Source: Cyclaneusma minus
Lineage: Eukaryota > Ascomycota > Leotiomycetes > Marthamycetales > Marthamycetaceae
Direction of reading: 5' to 3'
Length of the DNA stretch: 64,000 bases
NCBI GenBank assembly: GCA_037179335.1
Contig: JAKZHN010000002.1
Coordinates: 868,001 to 932,000, forward strand
The position numbers and the translations under genes were made by a program. Of this stretch, positions 1-11,199 are shown in pieces; position 1 is the stretch's first letter, and the number at the start of each line of letters is the position of its first letter. Under the pieces are notes generated by a model. It searched no databases. It was given only the letters and a program-made list of their open reading frames with translations, and was not told the origin of the DNA.

Positions 1-2427
1 TGGGGTAATAGTTGCTTATCAGAAGGACACACCTTAGCTTTCGGCACAGCTCAAGGTCCTGGGCATACTTCGTCAGAGAGAAGAGAGTGATACAAATCGT
101 TGGAACACCTTGCACACAGTCTCCCCATCGCTTGACCGCTGAGTAAAGATGTGGGTCCCCTTCCCCAGGGAGAACAACAAGTACAGGGAGATTTTGGCTG
201 TTTCCCAGACTCTGGTAGGTCTCCGCAAACATTTCTGCAGTCAGCTCCGCACAGTCGGCGAATTTGAGTTCAATATGCTTCTTGGACAAACCGAGATTTC
301 GGAGCATCCAGCGGAGGGACTTGGTGGCTTCAAATATGCTTTTCCGGGTCACACCCTTAGTGCCAAGGTTGATCACATATAGGGTGTTATACTTGTCTCT
401 GGTATCCAGGAACCTCCAATACTTTTCTAGAGGCCACATACCATTTGGAGGCGAGTTTCCTTTCCGAGAATGGAGTGTGGGTGCGGGAAGTACAGATGCA
501 GTGATACTGACGAAGTGACTGGAAATCTCTACTCCAAAGTTCTATCCAGAGTCAGCAGATTGACTGGTGAAGCCGCGCCCTCTACTCACGTCACGTTCAA
601 AAACGATTTAATTTTCAGTTCTCCTCGAAGGTGACTGAGTGCATGATCTCTGATCGAGTGTTTGGTCTCACTCGGCGTTTTCTCACCGGCCTTGACCAAT
701 GCTTCTGAGAGATCCTCAAGAACCTTGCCTTTCGCCTGTTGCCAGGGCACGATCAGCAGTGCATCCGCTGGGTACCAAAGGTGATAATCACTGTCTCCCA
801 CATTGACGAGAAATGCATCGGGTTGACTCTTGAAGCCATACACTAGATTGTACAATCAGCTATAGATACGAATTTTCATCATAGGCACGAGGCAGTCCTT
901 ACCTGATTCCAGATGAGACTTTAACGATACCGTCTTTCTCGATTCCTGCGAGTAAAAGTCGGCATCGCGGCGACCATTTCTGTCCACTGGAGTGTTGCGA
1001 ATATCGAGGATAGGTCGAATGATTCGCTGCTGGTCCGTTCCAGCAAGCGGGTCGTACTCGAACATCACGCGAAGACCTCTCATCTCCTGCAAAACCTGCA
1101 ATGGAATCGCGACGGAATGAGCATGTGGAAAGCGGTCGATGATCCAAGCTTGAAGCTTGTACCATGGCTTGCCCCTATGTCCTGGGAAGAAAGCTGTCGT
1201 GGAAGGATTGACATTGAGTAAGAAACCTGCCACCGCCAATCTCATGGCCGAGGAAAAGCCTGTTTGAGTTACATAACCAGCACTCAGATATGGATTGCGG
1301 TTGTCTTCAAGGTCACTGCTCTGAGGGAAGAACCTATTGGCCAGACGACCTCCACAAAACAGGCCATCGTGGTTTATGTCCGTCCAAGAGATGGCGTTGA
1401 GGATGCTCAGACAGCCATCAACATTCTCGGTCGAGCTTGGCTTGAACATGAATTCGAACCTGATTTTGGAAGTTACTCGAATGGTCTTGGATTTCTCGCC
1501 CTTCGGACTCGTATAGTTCGCGGGAGCCGTGTAGTCATGAGGGGTGTCGACATCATAGCTCTCGTCGGTGCCTTCCGGAAACAAGAGACCATCGGCGACG
1601 ATGGCAGAATCGTAGTCGCAGGTCCAGAAAGTCTTCGAGTTCCACTTATCTTCGTTCTGAAGGAAGAGTTCGTTAATCATGAAGCGCTTGGTTTCAGGAC
1701 TGAGCTCGCGAACCGGGCCTATCTCCGGTCCGAGGATGATGCGATACTTGCGTACATTGAGGCATCGAGTATTCGTTGTAACCCTGAAGAAGTTCGTCCG
1801 CAAGGTTTGTTTGTCGCCTGGATGATTGGCTGGGCTCTCTGGTAACTGAGGCATTTCGAGAGCAGCTTTGGCCCATCTCTCCTCCTCTTCCTCACCGGCC
1901 ACTCTGGTCTCATCCATCTCCTGACCCTTCAAGCTCTCCGTTGTCTTACTTTCCACATTCTCTATCGGCATTTGTTCTAATGCTTTTTCTGGATTTGGAG
2001 ACGTAGGCTTTCCTGTCAATTTCGGCTCTGGACGCTGTGTAGGAGCGGGTGCAAAAACTTTCCGCTCAGCTTCGCTCTCTGTTCGAATAGACGCCACGCT
2101 CTTCTTCCCCTTCCTAGAGCCTGGTTTGGTGACTGGAGGAGCGGGAGAAGCAGGATGAACGGAAAGTGAATCGGGCTCGATGTCGACTGGGCGCGGGCAA
2201 TCCAAATTACCATGACCTGTCTGATTGCAATTGGAGCAATGAAAAGTTCGCGGCCCAGAGCCTTTGCCACTGGCATCTTTGCCAGGTGAACTTTGGTCGA
2301 GGGAATCCGTACCAGAGCCCACGAGTCTGATGCGGTACTTGCCGCCGGATTCAAAGACGGTTTCGTAGCGCGATCCGAGAGAGCCATCGACGTTGATACA
2401 ATTGCTGTTCTCAGGAGTCCGGCTCAT
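1..2427 (-). CDS. Argonaute (QDE-2-like) with N-terminal CCHC zinc knuckle, 3' part outside window
   Basis: Guide-RNA-binding silencing protein, inferred from domain order. The model is complement(33-518, 590-842, 903-2427), with introns of 60 bp (843-902) and 71 bp (519-589), both GT-AG and frame-preserving. A further donor at about 32 leads off the window. The ATG at 2427 (context ACCATGA) is preferred, because the open frame upstream to 2556 has no ATG. Residues about 1-200 are low-complexity, except a zinc knuckle C64-x2-C67-x4-H72-x4-C77. ArgoN lies at about 210-330 and linker 1 at about 340-415 (LLNVNPSTTAFFPG). PAZ lies at about 425-590 and includes FLVNVGDSDYHLWYP in exon 2. Exon 3 gives linker 2 (ITASVLPAPTL) and MID (LVVLPGEGDPHLYSAVKRWG). 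About 754 residues are visible. PIWI would lie left of position 1, so slicer residues cannot be judged. The usual MID TQC is TIC here (codon 95-97). Confidence 0.9.
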
Positions 2428-2967
2428 GGTCACGCTCTCAGGGCAAATGAAGGTTTCGAGGAAAGGATGAAGAATTAGTTGGGAGGCAGAAATTTGTCTC
2501 TGATATGCGAGGGATGGTGGATTCCTGTAAAGTAAGACTGGCGACAAAGGAACCACATGATATAGCTATGCTATAAAGGCAGAAGGCAACCGTGACGTCT
2601 TGGAGTCAGCTTCTTGTAGGCAACCATGGCAATCAGCATTTTTGTTCGGCTTCATCTTTGTTTGTAGGGTGCACTGGTATATACAGTAGGCTTCCTTTCA
2701 GAAGCATGTGAAGACAAGAGGTTCCTAAACAAACCTCTGGTTTTCCCCTGATTTCTGGAGCGCGGGGTTACACTTTTGGCCAGCCTTTCACGACTTACCT
2801 ACTAGTAGTTTGGATAAAGATTAGTCCCAGCAACAAAACGCTGTTTCAAGATGTGTATCACAATCCAAAGCCATATGGCCTAGTAGAATTCTTTCCTGCA
2901 TTCAGTGTATAAAAGGGAAACCACAAATGATATTGGCTGACATTGTTGAACGTGCTCGTTTCGACCC
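2428..2967. other. Intergenic spacer upstream of Argonaute
   Basis: This is the region between the Argonaute start and the 3' end of the next minus-strand gene. It should carry the Argonaute promoter and 5' leader. The open frame of the Argonaute extends to 2556 but has no ATG there. No gene or RNA is seen. Confidence 0.6.
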
Positions 2968-3717
2968 TCAATACCGCTGTTCATTCACCAGAATCATGCA
3001 GATGAGAACTTTCCTACGACTTAAGAACCGTTTAGCAGTTTGCAATATCTGGTAGGGCTGTTGAAACAAACCTCCTCGGGTGACTAATTCTTCCAATCGA
3101 GCATCGCGCCGTTCCCTCCGTAGAGCCTCAAGGTGAAATGCTGAGGGGCATAGGAAAAAGCCTGCAGCTCCACCATTCAAACTCGCAACCAGACGTAACA
3201 GAGGCAAGGGCTGACCGAGGAACGTAAATGCCTTCCAATACGCTCCGCCAATTTTAAACCCAATGAGGTTAGAAAAAATGGGGTAACTCGAGAGTTGCCA
3301 GCTATATTTCCAAGCAAGGTGTTCAAGCATCGCGTCTCTCTCTTGTGGCCGGAAAGGGCGATCAAGCTGGGAAGACACGGTAGCAAGACGCTTTTCGGCG
3401 AGTTTGACGAATCCCTCCGTAAAGGAGCTTTGAGCACCTATCATTCTCTCAAACCAAGGCACATTGAGGGTCTTGATCAGGCTAGTCTGGATGGGCTCAG
3501 CTGCTGCTGGAGCTGAGTCCGCGAATTCGTTGCGAAGGGGTGCATCGTCATCCGGAGGGAACACCGCAGGGGGGTCCATGATAGCAGAGGCAGACGGCGA
3601 CCAACAAGTGCGGTTGACCTGCAACCGTTTCGAAAACCGAGTCGACTCGTCGAGTGCGTGCACGCTGGCAGTTGTTTGCTGAGCGTTGGAGGGTTGCGAA
3701 TTCCACATCTTCGCCAT
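2968..3717 (-). CDS. Hypothetical protein, 249 residues
   Basis: A single open frame starts at the first ATG (3717, MAKMWNSQPSNAQQ). The frame is open 18 codons further upstream but without an ATG; a second ATG lies at 3708. The first 90 residues are polar and Ala/Ser/Pro-rich. The middle is a denser, probably folded part (about 95-215) with WFERMIGAQSSFTEGFVKLA, YSWQLSSYPIFSNLIGFKIG and LPLLRLVASLNGGAAGFFLC. Its Gly-rich hydrophobic stretches could be weak membrane segments. A basic helix (ALRRERRDARLEELV) follows. The C-terminal 25 residues (KRFLSRRKVLICMILV) look less protein-like, so an unrecognised intron near the 3' end is possible. I do not recognise the family. It lies tandem to the Argonaute with 540 bp between them, too far to suggest a shared transcript. 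Confidence 0.55.
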   Translation of the reverse strand: MAKMWNSQPSNAQQTTASVHALDESTRFSKRLQVNRTCWSPSASAIMDPPAVFPPDDDAPLRNEFADSAPAAAEPIQTSLIKTLNVPWFERMIGAQSSFTEGFVKLAEKRLATVSSQLDRPFRPQERDAMLEHLAWKYSWQLSSYPIFSNLIGFKIGGAYWKAFTFLGQPLPLLRLVASLNGGAAGFFLCPSAFHLEALRRERRDARLEELVTRGGLFQQPYQILQTAKRFLSRRKVLICMILVNEQRY

Positions 3718-4566
3718 CGCTCGGGGTGTTCGAGTTTGTGGTCGTGCACTGGTCACTAAGTGGGTCCCCACCAGCTACTAGTCCCTTCGTCGGCCAATCA
3801 GGCAGCTGATTTACCTGCCGGCTCGGCTCGTCGTCGGACGTTACACAAGCCTATCTAGAAAAGTGCCTCGCTAAAATGCTACAATTTGGCTACTTTCGAT
3901 TTCGGAATTTGTTGTTTTAAGTTTTAACAAGGCCGAAACGGAAAACTGAAGATTCACGGACCGCCTTTCCAAGTTCCAACCCCCTTTACTGGAGAAAGCA
4001 GGGAGCAATGGGTGGTCCGGTAACCCAAAAGGTTTGACTTTAGAAGTGAGTCGAACTTGGATTATTGAATTTCTGATTTTAATATGAGAAGAGAATAAGA
4101 GAGCCCCCTATACTATTCTGAGTGCCTAATAATGAAATATGGTTCGATGTCTGCGATAATCATGTGCGTAGAGTTTTGACATGGAAAGAAATTTGTATGC
4201 TAGCTTCTCCACCCTTGGAAACTTCTCATCTCGAAGATACAAGTGACATGAACGACAGCTTACGTACCATGTAACCCTTTTGATTTCTTGACCAAAGTTA
4301 TCTGGGAATGATTACATAGACACTTTTCGTCTCGTGATGAGCGATATCTATCTTGCTTCAACGCTTAAGCCCAACATGACAAACTTAGTAACTGATTGTT
4401 GCTGCAAGACCAAGCAAAAGCTAGGTTCGGTGAGGATGCGGTGAAAGATGCTTGTTAGTCATGCTCTACGGAATATCCTCCCCCTAAAACTTTAGGAGAT
4501 TCTAGGAGATTCTAGGAAATTAGAAAAGATGCGAAGAAAATGCTAATGACATGAGATACTACTTGC
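3718..4566. other. Gene-free stretch with small tandem repeat
   Basis: No convincing open frame is seen. The part near 3718 should be the promoter of the hypothetical gene. At 4492-4520 a short tandem repeat of about 11 bp (unit like TTCTAGGAGA) occurs two to three times. Nothing else was recognised. Confidence 0.5.
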
Positions 4567-7500
4567 CTAGGAAACAACTCCTCGAGAGAAATGGAACAGA
4601 TTTATAAGGATGACCTGACAGGCCTGTATTGTAAAAAGATGAGGTAGGCGAGTCATTCCCATTAAGTGGAACTTATCACAACACAAGGAACTCTCGCCCG
4701 CCACTTGGCAGACTTCAACTTTTTCCGTGGATGATTCGCTAACAGCAGGTATCAAAATGTCAAATCTAAAACTCACCAGAGAATGTGAGCCCACACCCGA
4801 AGACCTCAACAATCCAGATCTTGAACAAAATGCAACTCTGCAAGCCACCAGCCCATCGGAACATCCCTCGATCTCAGCCCCCTCGACCTCACCGCCCCTA
4901 GTATCCACCAAACATGAAACAAAAGCCACTGTTTATCTCAAACAACAAACGCATATGCGATCCATTCCCCAGTCTTCAATTTCCAGCCTTACCTTCCACC
5001 CACCGTCCGATCATCGACCCACCCCTTGCTACAGTGCCGCAAACCGCAAACGCAAGGAGCGGTCTCAGCCTTAAAACATCCGAAAAGCAAGAATCGGATC
5101 CAAGACAAATTCCCTCAAGTCCAGAAGCCCGTGCGGACATCTGCATTCAGCAGCATCTGATGCATCCATCAGCTTAGCAAGCTGGTGGCCGCCGAGCCGC
5201 AAGGACGGGACGCTCAAAGAGGCAAGTCCAACCTCTCTCACCGCACCTCTGCTTTCATGCAAGGCTGATCTGACTTTTTCTCAGCCCACGAGTGACCTCC
5301 ATGCATGAGTTTCGCACAAATCAAATGAAATGGAATCAAAATGAAACTGGATGAAATAAAACGAAGTGAGGTAGGTAGAGGCAAGGCAAGGCAAATAAGA
5401 TCCAGGCCCATCGAATGAAAATAGATTAAGGAGAAGAAGAATGGGAGAAGATCGATCATCGCAGGAAAAAAGGTCTGCAAAATGCATTGTCAGTCAGCAC
5501 GCATGCCTCCAGCCTTAGAGAAAAGCTTGCCAACCAAGACGCTCAGCATACAGACGACTATGTACCTGCGCCTTTTCCATGTAGTGCTCCAGGAATATCC
5601 GTGATGAATCGGGCGCGCGTCGAGGGAGCATCACCTAAAGTACACCTAGCGGTGTAAGAAGTAGTGATTCTCCATATGAACAAGGATATAGTCCGGAAAA
5701 GCTCTCCGAAGTACAGGCCACCTCCAAGTGAACAGCATAGATTCGTACCTAGAACATCCGACTCTCTTCATCACCATTCACCAACGTTCCAAATGGACTC
5801 AAAAAAATCTCGACCTCCGCAAATCCAAGGTAACGGACGCCCTTCTCGTCACAAAGCAAACACAGCAGAAAAAAATATCTGCAACAGCACAGGTCAGCAA
5901 ATTGCAGTCCCCGACATCGGATGATGTGGCAGACAGGGCTGTCAAAAGTCGGGGGCCGAGACCTTGCAAGATTGCAACCTAGCACAACACCGCAGGGTTC
6001 GGTTCGTAGCACAGTGAACCGAAGAAGCACGAGCGACGAGCACGAAGGGCGTTCCAGCCGACAGCCACAGCAGCCACAACAGCCAGCAGTCAAATGCTTA
6101 TTCGCACGTTCGACGTCGCATGGTAGTTCCGAGTTATACAGGTCGCCAAGATCGGATTAGGAGACTGTACGCGCGACCTCGACACGTATTCTCGTACACA
6201 TTCTCTGTGCTTGGTATGAAGGCACAAAGTGAGAAGGCACAAGCACAAATGGTACAAAATCACAGAGCACGAACTCTGTATTTCTGACAACGGTCTCTTG
6301 GAGGAAACAGCACTAAGGCCCGGATGTTAAATCCAGCCCGTAGAATACTTCCGTACCGGCCCCGCGGTACGTACCGCCACCGCTAGGTTTTCTGACAGAA
6401 CGGTAGGGCAACGGGATACCTGGAAGTGCACGACAGCTCCCAGCAGGAATTTTTTGCGTCTCCTGGGAGAGCACCAAACATGAAGTCTAGAGCTGACTTC
6501 AGTCCCTAGAGCACCGCACCGCCGGTACATAGTGCTACCGCTGAATTTTCTATCCCAGTAGAGAGAGTGGAAAGGAAAATTTTGTAAGTGCACAACAGAA
6601 TGAAACGTTTTCTCTCGCTGCGAGCCGATCCTGCTTGCTTGACGAGGATGCATTTGCCAGGGGCGAATTCGTGTAAATCTTGCGGGAATGCGGGAAAGGA
6701 GAGATGCGAAAAGCTGACGATACTCGTACTGTCCCCAACTGTCTGCCAACCGTCTCCCCTGTTGCTTCCTCGGCACCACGAGATTGCGGGCCGATACTTG
6801 CCTCTGCTTGCGTGCTCGTGGCACCTTTGGTGCAATTCGTGGAAATTCCGTAAGAGCCGAAGAGCAAGGAGATGTGAGAGAGACGAAGAAGTGAAGGAGC
6901 GAAGGATACTCGACCTCACCGCGTTTTTTCCAAGTCCTCGATGCTGCATATCCCTCGGGCCGTCGTCTGCTGGAATCTCTGCACCCCGTACAGAATACTC
7001 CAAAGAGATCTTGCTGCATCTTGGACTGCAAGAAGGGTATTTGGAAATGTTCTTGCAGAGATAGCACTGGGTCCCTCTTGAAAGTTCTTGCATTTCTGGA
7101 TCCAAACCACTTGGTTTCTCCTGTCCCTTGCTTGGTCGGTCTTCGAAACTCCGTCTGGGGTGCTGATCATGCTTGTGTCTCGTATGAGAAATCTGCATGT
7201 TGTGCAGTACTAAGAACAGACGGAGCAAATTTGAGACTCTAACTTACATCTGGAACCACAGGGACGTCAGGTCATGTGAAGATTTCAAAACCACAAAAAG
7301 ACATGTCTTTCGTTACCCCTACCTAATCAGTGTTTGTTAGCTGGGGGATGCCGAACAGGGCGAGCATAGGGGACGCCGTACTACGTACGTGTCTCCAAGC
7401 CCAACGATTTTGAGACTCGTCACTCATCATCTTTTCTTGATTTTCCGAGAAGGCAGCAACTCACATCAACCTGTATGGCGATTGCCAAGCAAGGAGATGA

Positions 7501-8573
7501 TGTGAAATACCGAATGTCCGAACAAGACATTGCAGAAAACCCCCACACTGCAGCAAACAGCAATGGCGTATACTACTCTGTGATTTAAAAAGATGGAGAA
7601 GAAAAGAAGAAAAGACGAATAGACTTATGAGCCCCCACTGGCCCCCACTGGCCCCCACGCACATTCGTTCTTTCTGCAATGTTGACAACTGATCCAAGAA
7701 AGTGGAGACCAGCCATTGACGGATAACGGCTATCTGCAGAATAGCCTAGTAGGTAGCCAACCACGAGGCAAAAGCCGAGGCAAAAGAATCTCAAGGCAGC
7801 AGCGATAGTAGCACAACAGCATCCAGTTGCTGCAACAGTTGGTTACAGCATAAAGCTGTTATGACTGTTAACGAAAGGTAGTGCAACTGCTGAGCACAGG
7901 ATCTGCAGTATCATGTATTTAATTCAGACACAAGACGAACACAGCAGCAAGTGAATGATGCTTACTGGTCTGCAGACTTGTGGCCTGCACATGGCACAAT
8001 TTGGGGACTTTCCAATGTCAATCTTGAATCTGCAGTCCCGGAATCGTGACTTTCTTGTGGAGATCGCATTCGATAATGCAGTGCTTCACTACTGACAGGC
8101 GATCGATGCCGTATCACCGTCACTCCATCAAGTCGAATCTCCAACAAACACCAGAAAGACGCTTTTCAAGATCACGACTCCGTGATCAATTTCTTCGAAG
8201 GCAGAAACATGCATGCTGCGAGGTCCGAGTAGACGCAAAAGCGGACATCAATCTTGACACACACACCGCCTCTTTAAAGATAGCTCGACAACGTGGTTGC
8301 ACAAAGTTCCACGTTGATGAGAAGGCCACTTGTAGTACAAAGGCTGCCTTACCCACTTAATCTACTAGGATATTGGATTCAAAGATCCCATCAACTGAGG
8401 CTGAAACCCCGCCATTCCCACAGACCGTGGTCCTTGCCGACGTTGCACAGCAGTCGGGACGCTGAATGATGCATCTCGGGCCAGCTGTCGACAGCGTGGG
8501 GTAGAGAGACACCGAGGAAAAGCAAGTCGGGGGTCGTAGAACGGCTTCCATAGACCATTTCCGGAACTTGGTG
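4567..8573. other. 4-kb region of normal base composition without a recognisable gene
   Basis: Only short open frames occur, and several overlap one another on both strands (notably 6327-7228, where three minus frames and one plus frame are open together). This argues against any of them being a selected coding frame. No domain, splice-supported frame, tRNA or rRNA was recognised. It could be a long promoter or UTR region, a noncoding transcript, or decayed genic DNA at the edge of the A+T-rich block. Confidence 0.5.
7631..7658. repeat. Short G/C-rich tandem repeat
   Basis: The 10-bp unit GCCCCCACTG is repeated almost three times in a row. It is a minor minisatellite in otherwise unannotated sequence. 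Confidence 0.8.
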
Positions 8574-8634
8574 GGTTGGCAAAAGCCTGCTGTGGCGCTA
8601 GTGACATTATGTTAGCCGCTGACGGTGTGACCAT
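8365..8634 (-). other. Coding-like frame at the left edge of A+T block 1
   Basis: An open frame on the minus strand reads outward from the A+T block (MVTPSAANIMSLAPQQAFAN, then PPSSGNGLWKPF). Its QQAFANPPSSGN portion is matched by QQAFANLLTPGN on the plus strand at the opposite edge of the block (28,623 onward), within the inverted repeat. I cannot assign a family. It may be the end of a decayed transposon gene or a repeated host fragment. Confidence 0.35.
8574..8592 (+). repeat. Left 19-bp inverted repeat of A+T block 1
   Basis: GGTTGGCAAAAGCCTGCTG at this position is the exact reverse complement of 28,623-28,641. It lies just outside the A+T-rich DNA, in sequence of normal composition. Weaker similarity extends about 20 bp further outward (CATTTCCGGAAC against the inverted CATTACCGGGAG). 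Confidence 0.85.
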
Positions 8635-8689
8635 TTTAAAACAATTGAGTTTAGTCGAAAGCCTGCTTTAATAAATACCCTATTTCGGT

Positions 8690-9060
8690 TCAAATATCCT
8701 ATTATAATCACAATTTCTTATTGCAGCTATTAAGCTTATTACAGCTATAGCATTATATTAGTATTTTATTGCAGCTATAGCATTTTGCTATAGCTATAGC
8801 AGCCTATTATAATCATAATAGCTTATTATAGCAATAATACCATATTAGCACTTTATTATAGCTATAAAAGTTTATTGCAACTATTAATTATATTGCAGCT
8901 ATAAGCTTATTACAACCAAAATATTATATTAAGAACCATAGCCCTATTATAATTAAAATATTATATTGGAAATTATAGCCCTATTATAATTAGAATATTA
9001 CATTAGAAACCATAGCTATTTAAGCTATACTAGATTTTTATTTAGGCCATTACAATTATA
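8690..9060 (+). repeat. Left subterminal repeat array of block 1
   Basis: This is a degenerate array of about 18-20 bp units (TATTGCAGCTATAAGC, CTATTATAATCATAATAG). The stretch near 8,860-8,940 aligns with the reverse complement of about 28,240-28,330. Differences are mainly C-to-T or G-to-A, for example AAAAGTTTATTGCAACTATT here against AAAAGCCTATTGCAGCTACC there. Confidence 0.7.
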
Positions 9061-11199
9061 TTTATATACACCCAAGCTATTTTAAATTCGTTTCAAATAT
9101 AAAATTATTTGCTTTATATTAAAATCGTTATTTACTATTTATATTAATATATTTTATATTGCCCCTAATATTAAATCCTATAATAAATATATATGTTTTT
9201 ATTTTTATTTTATTTTATATAAATAATACCTATATTATTTGAAATAATATAGCTTTCGATTAAAAATAATAATTATTAATTATAAAATAGGGAAATTATT
9301 GGCTACTATATTATAATTAATATATATAATTAATATTTATATAAATTATTCCGGGGATTTAAGAAATTATTAATTATTAATATATAATTTTATATTATAT
9401 TTGGTATTAATTTTTCCAAATTTATAAAAAATAAAATAATGCAATATTTATTTTAAAATATTGCCCGCGGTTTAAAAAAATATTATTTATTTCAATATAT
9501 AATACATTAATATTAAAAATAAGCATATATATATATATATATATAAGCTATTATATATATATAAATATTCCGGGGCTTTTTTAGCTTATTTTTAATTTAA
9601 TGACGCTAGTAAACTAGCAATGCAATATATAATTAATTTATCAATTTATATAAAATAAAATAAAAATATATTTATATAAAATATAAATACCTATATAATA
9701 GTAATAGTAATAATAATAATATATTATTAGCTTGCGCCAATTAAAATTAATTAATAATAGTAATTAAATTGGCTATAGAAATTAAAATGGCTATAGAAAT
9801 TAAAATGCAAAATTTTTAAATAATGCCAAGCCTTTATATAATATTGTATTTTATTGAAACGCTATTATTATGAAATATTAATGCTGATATTATAATATAT
9901 TATATTAATTATATTAATATACTAAATTCTTTAATTATTATAAACGCCCGCATTTTTTTTATTTATATTATATATAATTATTTTTGTTTTATTTTTCCTT
10001 TACCATTTTTTATTAAATGAATTTTAATATCCGTTTATTTAAAATACTTTAATTTTGGTAAGCTGCTTATTTATTTATTTATATATATATATATTAATAG
10101 GTATATTCCCTTTAATATATATTATTTTCTATTTTAAAGCCTTTAATTTTTATATATATATTTTAAAAGCAGCAGCTGCTAAAGCTTATATAATTGCAAT
10201 ATTTTTATAGCCTTTAAAGCAATTTAATAATTAATTTTTAATAATAGCTTATTATTATTATTAAACTTTTTATATTTGGCGTATGTTTTGAAAATATCAT
10301 TTAAAAGCTTATAATTTTTTTATATATTTATTATTATTGTTTCCAATGTATTTTTTAGCCATTATAAAATTTGCAATAATATTTATTATTTGGAGGCTTT
10401 TAAAATTTATAGCTAATTAATTAATAATAAGTTTTTAATAATTGCGGGCTTTTTGCTTTTTGCAATTTGTTTTTTCTTTTTAAATATATTTTTATAAATG
10501 CCTATTGCAAAAAAAACCTAATAATTATTATTTTAATAATGCCGCGCTAAATATTAATAATCCATTTAATTACCAATTGAAAATTAATAATTTTTATATT
10601 ACTTTTATATTGCTTTTATTTAATAAATTTCTTTTTTAATAATATAATTAGCATGGTTTTTTATTTATTAAACTCGGATTTAAATTTACCAGTATTTTTT
10701 ATAATTTGCTTTGAAATAAAAAATAAGTTTCATATATATTAGCCGTATATATTTTTTAAAAATATTTTGCCTCCTTTATTATTTTAACGGCCTTCCAATA
10801 TATCGGGAAATTATTTGGTTAAAATTATCCATTACCTATTACAATCTTTTATTTAAAACTTTTATATTTTATTTAATAAAGTTTTAATATTAACCTGCAA
10901 TTAAAAAATTAAATATTGATTTCGATCAATATATTAAAAATGGGTAAGCTGCTTTAGCTTTTTTTTTAAATATAATAGGCTTTTATATTAAAAGCTGTAA
11001 AATCTACAAGGTTAATTTTATTTTTTTGCCCTTTTTATTTAAGGATTATAGCTTTTTCTTTAAAATTTAAGATACAGCCATTAAATATTAAGGGAGTATT
11101 TTTTATTAATTTGATTTTAGGCTTAGATTTAAATTTAGCATTTTAAAGCTTTTATTCTTTTAAATTTAATTACTTTTAAATAGCCAAAATTAAAATATC

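Noticed and set aside
1264..1845. 193-codon plus-strand frame inside the Argonaute gene
   Set aside because: It lies wholly within the Argonaute exon, opposite strand, and has no family resemblance. It is a shadow of the conserved coding strand.
6327..7228. Overlapping open frames of up to 246 codons
   Set aside because: Several frames on both strands are open over the same DNA, start codons are doubtful, and none shows a domain or protein-like pattern.
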